The notes: generated by a model from the sequence alone, not told the origin. DNA of 64,000 bases from Pseudomonadota bacterium (GCA_026390435.1 JAPLFY010000028.1:16140-80139), one strand, 5' to 3'; counted from the stretch's first letter, positions 48,754-58,255 are shown. Numbers and translations: made by a program.

Positions 48754-50097
48754 ATGACCCGGCACGGATTTCGAAAATCCCGGCAAGCTCCGTTGCCACG
48801 GAATATTTATCGCCGAACCCCACTGGTGAACCGCAGCGGCTCGAATCGTTTTGCGCCGCGTACCCCGGAACCGTCGTGTGGCATGAAAAGCCAATGTGGT
48901 GCCTGCAAATACGTGAACCAGGACTACTCTGAGGGGCTACAGGCCAAATTCAACGCCGGTGTTGCAGTTCTGCAAGAGGCACAGCTCCTCAGCAAGGCCC
49001 GTGTCTTGGCGCCAGTTTCCTCGCCACATCCCCTAGCTTATCGCAGTCTGGCCAAGCTGGCGGTGCGGCCAGCGCGCCCTAATGCCATCGGATTCGCGCA
49101 AAGTTACAGCCCCGAGGGTGAGCGCCTGGTCAACCGTTTTGGGATCGGCTTATTTGCCAGTGGCAGCCACGACATTGTCGACATGGACAGCTGTCCGCTA
49201 CATACGCAGCCAATCCAAAATCTTTTGCACGATTTACGCAGCGAGTTGAACCGCTCCCCGCTGACTCCTTACGATGAGCAGCGCCATACCGGGCAGATCC
49301 GTTACATCGCGATCAGAGCGGCCCACCTCACCGGTGAATTGATGATCACCTTTGTGGTAACGGAACCACTGAAGGTGGAACTTCGCCGATTAATTTCCAG
49401 CTTGCAGCGGCGAGGTCATAAAATTAATTCGGTTCACATGAATCTGAACACTGAGCCAGGAAATGCCATCTTTGGCGGCACGACCATACGTTTGGCCGGC
49501 AGTGAGCGGCTGCGTGAGAGTCTCTGTGATCTCGCCTTTGAGGTGGGACCGACGTCCTTTTTCCAAGTGAATCCATGGCAGGCCATCAATCTCTACCGCC
49601 GTGTCGAAGCCGTAGCTGGCGCCGCTACTGGCAGTGCTCCAGTCGCTTGGGACCTCTACTGCGGTACTGGCCAAATTTCCCTAGTTTTGGCGCGCTTGGG
49701 GTACCGAGTCCTCGGTGTTGAAGAGAATGATGCGGCGGTGAAAGATGCCGAAGCTAATGCCCGCAAGAATCGCCTCGCCGACAGCGCCACCTTCTTAGCT
49801 GCGCGTGTTGAAGATGCTGAGGCGCTGCTGCCCAGCTGGTCGCAGTCGCCGAGCCTGATTGTGGTGAACCCATCCCGCCGGGGTCTAGCTGAAAGTACCC
49901 GTAAACACGTCGCGCGCATGCTAGCAAACCAGCCGCAGGCACGTTTTCTCTATGTATCCTGCGACGTTAATACGCTTGCCCGGGATTTAAAGGTAATTTG
50001 CGAGCTGTCCGGCTTTCAAGTGCGGCAAGTAGAGCCTTTTGACATGTTTCCGCAGACGGACAATATGGAATGGCTCGCGGTGTTGAACCGGTCCTGA
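48754..50097 (+). CDS. RNA (uracil-C5)-methyltransferase, RlmD/RlmC type
   Basis: A 447-residue enzyme that makes 5-methyluridine in rRNA or tRNA. The N-terminal 4Fe-4S site is C42-x5-C48-x2-C51 with C147. The methyltransferase domain has DLYCGTGQISL, the VNPSRRGL loop and the catalytic YVSCDVNTLARDL (Cys403), with Glu439 as base in NMEWLAVL. There is no clear TRAM domain; a basic Arg-rich N-terminus replaces it. Which uridine is modified cannot be told. kynA follows after 55 bases on the same strand. Confidence 0.87.
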   Translation: MTRHGFRKSRQAPLPRNIYRRTPLVNRSGSNRFAPRTPEPSCGMKSQCGACKYVNQDYSEGLQAKFNAGVAVLQEAQLLSKARVLAPVSSPHPLAYRSLAKLAVRPARPNAIGFAQSYSPEGERLVNRFGIGLFASGSHDIVDMDSCPLHTQPIQNLLHDLRSELNRSPLTPYDEQRHTGQIRYIAIRAAHLTGELMITFVVTEPLKVELRRLISSLQRRGHKINSVHMNLNTEPGNAIFGGTTIRLAGSERLRESLCDLAFEVGPTSFFQVNPWQAINLYRRVEAVAGAATGSAPVAWDLYCGTGQISLVLARLGYRVLGVEENDAAVKDAEANARKNRLADSATFLAARVEDAEALLPSWSQSPSLIVVNPSRRGLAESTRKHVARMLANQPQARFLYVSCDVNTLARDLKVICELSGFQVRQVEPFDMFPQTDNMEWLAVLNRS

Positions 50098-50152
50098 TAA
50101 GTTGGCGGCCTAACAGCAGGCCGCAGACCACTTATCTTATGGACCAGACGCC

Positions 50153-51031
50153 ATGTCTAAAGACCAAGAATCGTTGATTCAGCCGACCGAGCGTTCCACT
50201 ACCTATGCCACCTACCTGAAGGTGAGGGAATTGCTCGATCTTCAAGAGCCGCTGACGGTGCCACCGCAGCACGATGAGATGCTCTTCATCATCATCCACC
50301 AAGTCTACGAGCTGTGGTTTAAGCAGATTCTGCACGAGACTAAACGGGCCATCCATGCCGTGGCAAGCGATCAGCTTTTGATGTTTAGTCGCGTGGCCAG
50401 TCGCATCAAGACTATTCAGACCATCTTAACTAGTCAGGTCGAAATCCTTGAGACCATGACTCCGATCGATTTTAATGCCTTCCGTGACCGGTTGAACCCA
50501 GCCAGTGGCTTTCAGTCCTATCAGTTCCGTGAGCTCGAATATCGGCTAGGTGCTAAAGAGCCAGCCTATCTTAAGTTTCACGCGCACGACCCCAAAGCTA
50601 CGGCCATACTCACCCAGGCACTAAAAGAGCCAGGCCTCTACGACCATTTCTTGCAGCTGCTGGCAAGACGTGGCTTTGCCTTGCCGGCGGAATTGCTGCA
50701 GCGTGATGTCAGCACCCCGTATCAGGCATCTGAAGCGGTCTTGGCGGCCGCCGTCAAAATTTACCGCGAAGCTGACGCCTACTATGATCTATACTCGGCA
50801 CTGGAATCTCTCATTGATCTCGACGAAGGACTCCTGCTCTGGCGGCAGCGGCACGTGGCCATGGTAGAACGCATGATCGGCAACCGGCGCGGTACGGGTG
50901 GCTCGAGCGGCGTAAAATACCTGTCTCAGACCTTGAGCAAGCGCTTCTTCCCCGAGATCTGGGACGCTCGTAATTGGCTTGGAGACGCCCAATATGGCAA
51001 CAGTGAAGACACCGGCTCGACCACAAAATAA
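50153..51031 (+). CDS. kynA: Tryptophan 2,3-dioxygenase
   Basis: Heme enzyme opening the indole ring of tryptophan to N-formylkynurenine. The 292 residues show the family features: TYATYLKVRELL, FIIIHQVYELWF with the active-site His49, FQSYQFRELEYRLG, the proximal heme His234 (RHVAMVERMIG) and the Gly-rich RRGTGGSSG loop. Its 3' end overlaps the following aminotransferase start by 38 bases, so the two are coupled. No kynurenine formamidase or kynureninase gene is nearby. Confidence 0.96.
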   Translation: MSKDQESLIQPTERSTTYATYLKVRELLDLQEPLTVPPQHDEMLFIIIHQVYELWFKQILHETKRAIHAVASDQLLMFSRVASRIKTIQTILTSQVEILETMTPIDFNAFRDRLNPASGFQSYQFRELEYRLGAKEPAYLKFHAHDPKATAILTQALKEPGLYDHFLQLLARRGFALPAELLQRDVSTPYQASEAVLAAAVKIYREADAYYDLYSALESLIDLDEGLLLWRQRHVAMVERMIGNRRGTGGSSGVKYLSQTLSKRFFPEIWDARNWLGDAQYGNSEDTGSTTK

Positions 51032-52220
51032 AGTTAATAAAATAACCACAGAGCTCGCAGAGTATCCGATGGAGGAACTGGCGCGCATCCGTAAGGAGCT
51101 GGTGGCGCAGGGCAAGCCAGTCTTCGACTTTGGCACGGGTGACCCCAAGATCCCTACCTGGGAGCCTATTCGTGATGCTTGCCGCGAGGCCATCCCTGAG
51201 ATTAGTCAGTATCCGAGCGTCAAGGGCAGCGACGCTTTAAAGAGTGCTCAGCAGGGCTACTTGGAACGCAGATTTTCACTGCGTGCTAACGACTATGAAG
51301 TTATCCCCACAGCTGGCAGCAAAGAGGCTATCTTCCACGTTGCACTTTGTTTAGTAGGTCGTGCGGGCGGTAAGAAGCACATCATTTATCCGGATCCAGG
51401 TTATCCGGTTTATCGTGCGTCGACCTTGTTTGCCGGTGGCATCCCTTATCCAGTGAAACTATCAGCAGACAATGGTTTTATGCTCGAGCCATGGGAGCTA
51501 CCGCCTTACATCCAGCGGGATGCGGCTGCGATCTGGATCAATTACCCCCACAATCCGACTGGTGCCATAGCAAGTCGTGAGTATTGGAAGCGAGTCGTCG
51601 AGTGGTGTCACCGTACTGATACGATCCTGCTATCCGATGACTGCTACGTTGATATTTATGATAGCGCGATCGATTTGACGCCGCTGCCTGATGGTGCCGA
51701 GGACGACCGCCCAATGTGTCCTTTGGAATTATCCAGTGACCGTGTGCTGTCGTTTATGAGCTTGTCGAAACGTTCTGGAATGACTGGTTATAGGGCAGGG
51801 TTTATTGCCGGAGATGCCGATATACTCAGCGCCATGTTAAGAGCACGCGCGAACTTCGGTGTAGGATCCCCAGATTTCGTACAGAAGGCCGCGGTAGTCG
51901 CATGGAACGACGATGCCCATGTATTCGACCGACGCGCTATCTTTACGCAGAGGATTGCGCAGGCAGCACCTGTCTTTCAAGAACTTGGCATGTTGAAAGA
52001 AGTTCCAAAAGCGACCTTCTACCTATGGACAAAGATCCCCAGTGCCTTCGGCAGTGGAGATGTGCGCTTTTGTTTGAACATGGCTGAGCTCGGTATCATC
52101 TGTAGCCCAAGCTCCTGGTTAAGCGAAAGCATTAAAGGCTACGCCCGCTTTGCCTTAGTTCCAGGTACGGAAGCAACAGCCGAGGCCTTACAGATCATCA
52201 AAGACTATGTGAATAGCTGA
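50994..52220 (+). CDS. PLP-dependent aminotransferase (class I/II, DapC-like)
   Basis: A 408-residue fold-type I aminotransferase. Features: FDFGTGDPKIPTW near the start, YPSVKGS, a cofactor-binding NYPHNPTGA, SDDCYVDIY, the catalytic Lys in SLSKRSGMTGYR and the C-terminal substrate Arg in YARFALV. The SKRSGMTGYR context resembles succinyldiaminopimelate transaminases, but overlap with kynA makes a kynurenine or aromatic substrate worth considering. The ATG at 50994 has GGAG 9 bases upstream; a TTG at 50979 is possible. Its stop overlaps the ferredoxin start (TGATG). Confidence 0.85.
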   Translation: MATVKTPARPQNKVNKITTELAEYPMEELARIRKELVAQGKPVFDFGTGDPKIPTWEPIRDACREAIPEISQYPSVKGSDALKSAQQGYLERRFSLRANDYEVIPTAGSKEAIFHVALCLVGRAGGKKHIIYPDPGYPVYRASTLFAGGIPYPVKLSADNGFMLEPWELPPYIQRDAAAIWINYPHNPTGAIASREYWKRVVEWCHRTDTILLSDDCYVDIYDSAIDLTPLPDGAEDDRPMCPLELSSDRVLSFMSLSKRSGMTGYRAGFIAGDADILSAMLRARANFGVGSPDFVQKAAVVAWNDDAHVFDRRAIFTQRIAQAAPVFQELGMLKEVPKATFYLWTKIPSAFGSGDVRFCLNMAELGIICSPSSWLSESIKGYARFALVPGTEATAEALQIIKDYVNS

Positions 52221-52567
52221 TGCCGCAGATTATTTTCCAGCCCCTGAATGTCAGCGTCGACGTCGCGCCTAATACGAAGATTTTGGTCGCGGCGAATCGG
52301 CAAAAAGTGAGCATGCGCTACGGTTGTGCTGCGTGCCGCTGCGGAACCTGCGGCGTTAAGGTAGCGGGCGGTGAGCTGACGCCGATGCGTGATGAAGAGA
52401 GAGCGTTGCTTCAACGCATGGGCCTAGCGCTTGACGGAAGTGTACGTTTGGCATGCCAAGCCCGAGTCGTCGATGGGACCACTGTCGTGAACTTGGACTT
52501 TCAGGATACCTACTCCCCAGATGATGGGACGGATGATGGGACGGATGATGGTGGGGAAGAGGCCTGA
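52220..52567 (+). CDS. Plant-type [2Fe-2S] ferredoxin
   Basis: A 115-residue electron carrier. Cluster ligands are C36-x4-C41-x2-C44 and C79 (in VRLACQAR), with an extra Cys39 between the first two. The fold starts with a beta strand (PQIIFQPLNVSVDV). The C-terminal tail is acidic with a DDGT repeat encoded by two copies of a 12-base unit (52520-52551). The ATG overlaps the aminotransferase stop. It may supply electrons to an oxygenase or a ferric enzyme in the same pathway; the partner is unknown. Confidence 0.85.
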   Translation: MPQIIFQPLNVSVDVAPNTKILVAANRQKVSMRYGCAACRCGTCGVKVAGGELTPMRDEERALLQRMGLALDGSVRLACQARVVDGTTVVNLDFQDTYSPDDGTDDGTDDGGEEA

Positions 52568-52912
52568 GTGGGGCTCAAAATACAGTAAGTAACCATAATT
52601 ATTACTGATTATGGAGAAGGCTAATCCCGCATCTCACGGGCCACACTTTTGACCCGACTCGACCACGGAGACAGGGAAGGAGGGAGTTGGGGATGAGAAA
52701 TGCCGATCTGCGTCCGATTTTTTTAAAATAAATTACTGTATTTATTACTTTTTTATAAAATCATAACATTTCTTTAAAACAGTGTTGACTTCATAATATA
52801 ATCATAGTATTTCTATAAATACACCTGGCCACCTGCCAGGGACGAAGGCTCCCATACTGCTCCTCCTGCTGTTGTTGCTGTTCCCGCTGCTCTTGCTGAA
52901 GGTTGAAATTCC
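52568..52912. other. AT-rich intergenic stretch
   Basis: No gene is visible. The part 52720-52825 is very AT-rich and includes a -35-like TTGACT at 52785-52790, consistent with a promoter for the metalloprotease gene. The part 52855-52905 is pyrimidine-rich with imperfect CTG/TTG triplets and looks like an untranslated leader. Confidence 0.6.
52785..52813 (+). promoter_or_regulatory. Possible promoter of the metzincin lipoprotein gene
   Basis: TTGACT (5 of 6) is followed 17 bases later by TATTTC (3 of 6) inside an AT-rich tract; TATAAA at 52814-52819 is an alternative -10 with too long a spacer. The leader would be about 90-100 bases. Confidence 0.35.
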
Positions 52913-53518
52913 ATGCTGATGCCGCTGATCTCCCTGCCAAGTCGTCGTCTTTTCCCATTAATCACACTGCTCGCCGCCCTGTGCGCAACTGCATGCGGCT
53001 CCGACTACAAAGTCGTGAAGGTAAAGCAGTACCGCCTGGCTCTGACCCAAGGCGATGCTTCCTTCAAGAGCACGTTTGAATCGTTAATAAACGATTTCAA
53101 TACTGCAGCCGGTCTCACGGTGCTGACGTTCGAAAACGACCCAGCTAAGGCCAACTGCTCGATCGCAGTGATCAAAGACTTAGTAAAGCAAAATGCTGAT
53201 GGACTAGGGACCGGCAAAGTCGGCTTAGGCCAGTGGGTCACCCAATCAAAACAAGATAACCCAGTGGTCATCATTCCAGGCGAGAAACCAACCGAAACAA
53301 TCCTCTACTCGATGAACGTACAGTTCGACCAAGATTACCTGAAAAACGGTAAAAAGTATGACCTTCAAAAACTCTTCTACCACGAAGTCGGCCATGGCCT
53401 AGAGCTGGATCATAACGAAACCAATGAAAAAGACGTGATGTATCCGGACGTAGGTGTAGGCGACACGAAGGACTTCGACTCCTACTTCAAGTATGTGAAG
53501 TCTTATATGGCTAGCTAA
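52913..53518 (+). CDS. Metzincin-type zinc metalloprotease lipoprotein
   Basis: A 201-residue lipoprotein: hydrophobic signal and lipobox ATAC (Cys28). The C-terminal part has the long zinc motif HEVGHGLELDH (His157, Glu158, His161, His167) and a Met-turn candidate VMYPD with Met176, the hallmark of metzincins such as matrixins. The upstream part is short, so the domain is compact. It probably cuts proteins at the cell surface or periplasm. Two Mets two codons apart may serve as start; AAGG lies 13 bases before the first. A strong terminator follows. Confidence 0.82.
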   Translation: MLMPLISLPSRRLFPLITLLAALCATACGSDYKVVKVKQYRLALTQGDASFKSTFESLINDFNTAAGLTVLTFENDPAKANCSIAVIKDLVKQNADGLGTGKVGLGQWVTQSKQDNPVVIIPGEKPTETILYSMNVQFDQDYLKNGKKYDLQKLFYHEVGHGLELDHNETNEKDVMYPDVGVGDTKDFDSYFKYVKSYMAS

Positions 53519-53530
53519 ATAATTAAGTTA

Positions 53531-53559
53531 CAGGCACTGCATTTCGCAGTGCCTGTTTT
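53531..53559 (+). terminator. Strong intrinsic terminator
   Basis: A perfect 10-bp stem (CAGGCACTGC / GCAGTGCCTG, 5-base loop) is followed by TTTTCATTT. It lies between two convergent genes; the minus-strand side has AACTTAATT only, so it mainly serves the metalloprotease gene. Confidence 0.9.
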
Positions 53560-53861
53560 CATTTAACCAGATCTTTCACCGCGGCCTTAGAGTTTCTCAA
53601 CTCATTGCGAAATTTGGCTCTGAGTTTCACCATTTGGCTCATGGCCTGGGACTCGCGTCCCTGAAGGAAAAAGCCGCTTGGTGCCTGCATCTTTCCATCG
53701 ATATTCGCTGCACTAAAATCGATGTTGGTGGAATCTTTACCTATAATAGCGCCGTCCTGATCGCCTTTTTTCACGTCAGCAAAAGCCGGCGTTACATAGG
53801 CAACACTAAACAATCCGCCAATCATCAGGACAAAAGATATTTTACTGCTATAAATCTTCAT
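53559..53861 (-). CDS. Small exported hypothetical protein in the Glt-like cluster
   Basis: A 100-residue protein with a signal peptide (hydrophobic core to about 25, AFA then DVKKG). The mature part is charged and ends in a basic helix. I do not recognise it. The ATG has GGAG 6 bases upstream. It follows the TPR lipoprotein gene by 14 bases and is the last gene of the minus-strand cluster 53559-60573, so it may be a small partner of that envelope complex. Confidence 0.65.
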   Translation of the reverse strand: MKIYSSKISFVLMIGGLFSVAYVTPAFADVKKGDQDGAIIGKDSTNIDFSAANIDGKMQAPSGFFLQGRESQAMSQMVKLRAKFRNELRNSKAAVKDLVK

Positions 53862-53875
53862 TCTGTACTCCGGGC

Positions 53876-55054
53876 TTAGTCTTGGAGTGACTTCTCAAGA
53901 GTGCCGAGGTCGTCCTCGGGAGCGGGCGCATTCTTCTGGCTATCCTGAGACGCCTCAGTTTCGCTGGCGCTAGGCGCCTCTTTTTTATTGTCGGACTCTA
54001 ACTCGTCAGTGCTCATTTCTTTAGCTTTAGCTTTGACTTTAACCGCATCCCCGTTCGCTACCTTCGCCGTCGGCTGTGACGTAGCTGGGATGTTCCTAGC
54101 TGCCACCGCCATAGACTCAATGTCCTCATCAGACAGCTTCTCGCCTCTGGAGGCTTGCTGGTGCTGGATACCGTCAATTAAAGCCAGCACCTGCTCTGTG
54201 TCACTTGACTTGCCGCGGGTGCCACGCAAATAGGCCTTCAAATTAGTGAGGGCCTCTGCGTAATGACCGGTCTCTTTTTGCAATACGGCAAGATTATAGA
54301 GAGCTAGCGGATTCTCCTCATCCAATTCGAGCACCTGCTTATACATAGCTTCCGCTTCTTCTCGTTGACCACGTGCTGACTTAATAATTGCTAAGTGAAT
54401 TTTGGCATCAGAATGATTCGGAACACTATTCAAAATACGTTCAAACTCGACTGCCGCTTGATCCAGCTGCCTATACTTGAGCAGCAAAACGCCGAGGTTC
54501 ATCCGTGCAGCAAGGTCATCAGTATTGACCTTCAATGCTTGCTTGAAGAGCGACATTGCCGCTGGGTTGTTACCACGCTGCAACTCAATCATAGCTAGCA
54601 TGTTGAGCACACCGCTGTCTTTAGATTGCGAGCCACCCAAATCATTTAGGAAAAGTGCAGCCATGTCCGCGTTGCCGCGACGCATAGCGATCTCAGCAAG
54701 AGTCTTACGCGCGACTTTATTTTTTTGATCCTTGCGGAGCACTGCTCGACAATTTGACTCTGCGGCATCGAGATCACCCAGCGCAGTTTCCACTTCGGCC
54801 AATGATACAGTCGCTTCAAGGTCGTTTGGATTTTCTCTAAGATGTTTTTTAAGCGCCTCGGCCATCGCTCTTGGACGCTCTTTATAGCGCTGTAAATCAA
54901 GAGTCGTACGACTATCTGCCGCTGAGTACATAGCCACTTCACCGCGTCCCTTGTCGACATTAGTAACGCCCGGGTCCATGGTTTTGCATCCGCCGAATAC
55001 CACTAGAATCGGCGTAAGAAAAAATTTGTAGGATCTTAATAATGAAATTTGCAT
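53876..55054 (-). CDS. TPR lipoprotein (GltE-like)
   Basis: A 392-residue lipoprotein: signal and lipobox VFGGC, then tandem tetratricopeptide repeats from about 60 to 280, and a low-complexity acidic/Lys-rich tail. TPR units show the usual W/L-G-Y-A-P pattern, for example LARMNLGVLLLKYRQLDQA-like helices. The layout matches the TPR lipoproteins of myxobacterial gliding (Glt) complexes, which lie next to large TPR proteins and small outer-membrane barrels, as here. The ATG at 55054 is chosen because GGAGG precedes it by 7 bases. Gliding itself is not shown. Confidence 0.78.
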   Translation of the reverse strand: MQISLLRSYKFFLTPILVVFGGCKTMDPGVTNVDKGRGEVAMYSAADSRTTLDLQRYKERPRAMAEALKKHLRENPNDLEATVSLAEVETALGDLDAAESNCRAVLRKDQKNKVARKTLAEIAMRRGNADMAALFLNDLGGSQSKDSGVLNMLAMIELQRGNNPAAMSLFKQALKVNTDDLAARMNLGVLLLKYRQLDQAAVEFERILNSVPNHSDAKIHLAIIKSARGQREEAEAMYKQVLELDEENPLALYNLAVLQKETGHYAEALTNLKAYLRGTRGKSSDTEQVLALIDGIQHQQASRGEKLSDEDIESMAVAARNIPATSQPTAKVANGDAVKVKAKAKEMSTDELESDNKKEAPSASETEASQDSQKNAPAPEDDLGTLEKSLQD

Positions 55055-55073
55055 ACTAGACCTCCGGTCCGGT

Positions 55074-58000
55074 TTACAAGCCGGCATCAATTAATTCGGC
55101 GACTGGTTTGTTCATTTTGACATTGTGCGACAAATAGCCTGGTTCAGCTGATAATTCATCCACAGCCGGATGTTTATCCGGAGCCAATTCGACCATCTTT
55201 TGATACGTCAAACGCGTCCAACTGGTAAAAGTATCCACCTCACGCGAACGCTTATAGGCAGTCTCGAAGAACTTATACGCCTCCTCCCTCAGAGGGATTG
55301 CAACCTTCTCCAGCTCAGTACGCAATTTATCAACAGCAGCTGGAGACGCGCCAGTTGGCGCCGGAACCTTGAAGAGAGCGTTAGCAAAGTTTTCATGCGC
55401 CTCACCGAGCCTAAAAAGAGCTGCCACTGTGAACTCGGAGCTGCCGATGTCGATGATTTTTTCATAACCAGCCGCTACTTTAACCAGCTTGGACTGCTTG
55501 TCTGAAACCTGCCTCTCTATCTTCGCACCATCGTTTAGACCAGTTGCTCCGTAGTCCCGGAATGCTGTCTCGTTAAGTTTGAACAAAGTACCTGCTACTA
55601 CAGTGCGAGCAGCAAGCGCGGCAGGAGCGTTTTTGGTAGTGAGCTTCTTAATGACCTTATCCAAATTCTTTTGACCGAGAGCTTTGTCGGCTGTAAAAAT
55701 ATTAATCGACGCAGCTTTTGCCGACGCTAGAAGTCCACGCTCAACATCGGTCTCACTATAGTGTTTTACAAATTGCCCGTAAGACTGAACTGCTTCTGGA
55801 AGGCGCCCTAACCTTTCGAGTAGCTCAGCTAAGGCCAGGTTTGCATCGGGAGCAATCTGGTGATCACTGTAACGCTGACCGAAATCACGAAAGATGGCTA
55901 TTGCCTGATCGTTATTATTTACGCCTTTAAACAAAATCGCCGCGTTAAACAGTGCCATAGGCGATCTTTTGTCTTGTGGAAACTGATTCGCGAGCCTTTG
56001 GTACATCTTCGCGGCATCGGAAAATTTTGCCAGAGACTCCTGTGTACTCCCAGTAGTGGCAAGTACATCCGGGACTACGCTGGACTTAGGATATTTGTCC
56101 AAAATTAAATTACCAGCTGCAATAGCCTGTTCAATTTTCCCAACTTTGTAATAGTTGAGCATGGCATTATAAACAGCACGATCAGCATTCCCATCACCCG
56201 GAAACTGCTTTTGGAAGTTCATAAAGCTGCCGGCCGCCTGCTCAAAATTACCATCTTTCTCAAACGCAAGAGCCTGCTTGAATGAAGATGATTGCAGCAT
56301 GTCGACTACATATTTACGTAGTGGCTCGTCGAGGAGCTTATCCTGCTTGAGAAAGGTCTGGCCCCAGACATTCACTTGAGCCCAATCTTCCTTGTCAGCA
56401 TACAACCCAAGTACGATGCGAACTGAGGAACGCGCCTGTTTAGTGTTAGGGATCTCTTTGGTGATCTTTTCAAACCTGGCTGTTGCGTCCTGGTAGTGAC
56501 CGTAGTCAAAGTATGTTTGCGCCGCCGTGAACCTCATTGGCTCACCGTCTTTATCTTGCGGCAAAAGTGACACATATAGATCGATAGCCTGAACCATTTT
56601 TAGCTTAGCCGGCGGTATTGGCAGGGGCTTACTGACCTGACCGGGAGGCGGCAAATCCGGCCATTTTTTATCAAGCACCAACTGATTCATTGAGGCCACA
56701 GCATTAAAGGCTGCGGGCTTCATGTATTTACCCTTAGGGTTCGACTTAGCAATGATCACGTAGTGATGGGCTGCCTGATCGTATTGCTTACTATCGAAGT
56801 AGATTTCAGCCAAATAATAACGAATGTCGTAGGCAGCAGCGTTCTCGGGAAAATTAGCCAGATAAAGCGCATAAATTTCCGCAGCAGTTTTGAAAAACTC
56901 TTCATTCTTGGTCTTTTGCCCGCGCTGGTGAAACAACGCACCAAAACGATGGAAATTGAGTTCGCATTGATGATTGGCATCAGCAATCGCTGCTGTATTG
57001 ACAGCATTAGCTGTGGTCCACGGAGTGTTTCCTAGATACAGCTTTTTCATCTTATACAGTTCAGCAACAAGGGACTTTGTGTTTCCGGTAAGATCGTACA
57101 GCTCAACCAATTTGACACTAATGGCCACGTTAGTTGCACGGAGAGGTGTTTCCTTCAATAGTCTTTGGTAAACGGCAATGGCTTGTTGATTATTACCTTG
57201 CTCTGAGTAGATGTTACCGAGTCGCTCTAGAACTTTGTAAAAGGACTCTTCTGAACCAACCGTCCGGAAGTACTTCCAGGCAGTATCAACATCACCTGCG
57301 TCTGCCCACACCAAAACCAAGTCATTGAGAGCCTCTTCGCGCAGATTGACGTTGCTTTTAGAGCTCCGGCCCGTGTCATCCTGGTTCTTCTCAGACAATT
57401 TCACGACGATTTTAAAGGCGGCTACCGCTTTACGATAGTTATCTTGAGTCTCTTGATCTGTCTTGCTTGGTGCATTGTAGTAGGCCCAGCCTAATTTATA
57501 GACGGCATAAGGATATGCACGGTTGTCCTTGAACTGCATCACCTTCTTATAATTCTCTAGTGCATGGGGGATGTCATGTTTATCGAAGTAAAACTCGCCC
57601 AAAGAGAGGTATGTATCGGCAAGCAACGGTGACTTTGGAAACCCCTTGATAAGTTGCTGATAGTACTCCACCGATGAATCTTTACCCAAGCGAGCTAGGA
57701 CCCTAGCTAGACTGTACAGGGCAGCATCGGTGCGAGGATGCCGTGGAAATTCTGTAACTAGTTTCCGAAATGATTCGGAAGCCTTCAACATTTCCTCATT
57801 AGAGCCTTCCGTATTTAAGTTCGGCTCAGTTCCTTTCGTGTCTTTAGCTTTTGACCACTGGTCCCAGGCCTTTTCATAGGTCAGCATCTCACCGTCGCGA
57901 AGGAAATCGTGCCGCTCAACGTGCAATTCACCTAGTCGCAGAAGTAATTCAAAACGGCGACTACCTGCCTTGTGATTCTTTAGAAGATCCCCAATTGAAG

Positions 58001-58241
58001 TGATCGTCTTAAGCCTTAGTCCATCGGCCTTTTTTAAATCACTCTCAGCGATGTCGCGTCTAAACTTAGCGAAGTAATTCGCATTGTCCTCTAAGTTTGG
58101 TGCAAGGTTTTTTCCTTTGTCGCCGCTGTGTGTGGGAGCTCTCGCCAGCGCTTCGTATCCGCCTAGTAATGAACTGAACAAAACTAGAGTGCGGACGGTC
58201 GAGCCGATTGCAGAGCCCCAATTGAGTCTAAATTTGTACAT
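55074..58241 (-). CDS. Large periplasmic TPR protein
   Basis: A 1055-residue protein with a signal peptide (TLVLFSSLLGGYEALA, cleavage near 35) and tetratricopeptide repeats along nearly the whole length, for example SLGEFYFDKHDIPHALENYK and YYLAEIYFDSKQYDQAAHHY. It is probably a long periplasmic solenoid scaffold. AGGGAG is 7 bases before the ATG. Gaps to its neighbours are 14 and 19 bases, so it is one operon with the TPR gene upstream and the lipoprotein gene downstream. Large TPR proteins of this kind are core parts of Glt-like machines; that assignment is contextual. Confidence 0.82.
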   Translation of the reverse strand: MYKFRLNWGSAIGSTVRTLVLFSSLLGGYEALARAPTHSGDKGKNLAPNLEDNANYFAKFRRDIAESDLKKADGLRLKTITSIGDLLKNHKAGSRRFELLLRLGELHVERHDFLRDGEMLTYEKAWDQWSKAKDTKGTEPNLNTEGSNEEMLKASESFRKLVTEFPRHPRTDAALYSLARVLARLGKDSSVEYYQQLIKGFPKSPLLADTYLSLGEFYFDKHDIPHALENYKKVMQFKDNRAYPYAVYKLGWAYYNAPSKTDQETQDNYRKAVAAFKIVVKLSEKNQDDTGRSSKSNVNLREEALNDLVLVWADAGDVDTAWKYFRTVGSEESFYKVLERLGNIYSEQGNNQQAIAVYQRLLKETPLRATNVAISVKLVELYDLTGNTKSLVAELYKMKKLYLGNTPWTTANAVNTAAIADANHQCELNFHRFGALFHQRGQKTKNEEFFKTAAEIYALYLANFPENAAAYDIRYYLAEIYFDSKQYDQAAHHYVIIAKSNPKGKYMKPAAFNAVASMNQLVLDKKWPDLPPPGQVSKPLPIPPAKLKMVQAIDLYVSLLPQDKDGEPMRFTAAQTYFDYGHYQDATARFEKITKEIPNTKQARSSVRIVLGLYADKEDWAQVNVWGQTFLKQDKLLDEPLRKYVVDMLQSSSFKQALAFEKDGNFEQAAGSFMNFQKQFPGDGNADRAVYNAMLNYYKVGKIEQAIAAGNLILDKYPKSSVVPDVLATTGSTQESLAKFSDAAKMYQRLANQFPQDKRSPMALFNAAILFKGVNNNDQAIAIFRDFGQRYSDHQIAPDANLALAELLERLGRLPEAVQSYGQFVKHYSETDVERGLLASAKAASINIFTADKALGQKNLDKVIKKLTTKNAPAALAARTVVAGTLFKLNETAFRDYGATGLNDGAKIERQVSDKQSKLVKVAAGYEKIIDIGSSEFTVAALFRLGEAHENFANALFKVPAPTGASPAAVDKLRTELEKVAIPLREEAYKFFETAYKRSREVDTFTSWTRLTYQKMVELAPDKHPAVDELSAEPGYLSHNVKMNKPVAELIDAGL

Positions 58242-58255
58242 ATGGTCTCCCTAAA

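Noticed and set aside
52855..52905. CTG/TTG triplet run as a tandem repeat
   Set aside because: The units are irregular and it looks like a pyrimidine-rich leader instead.
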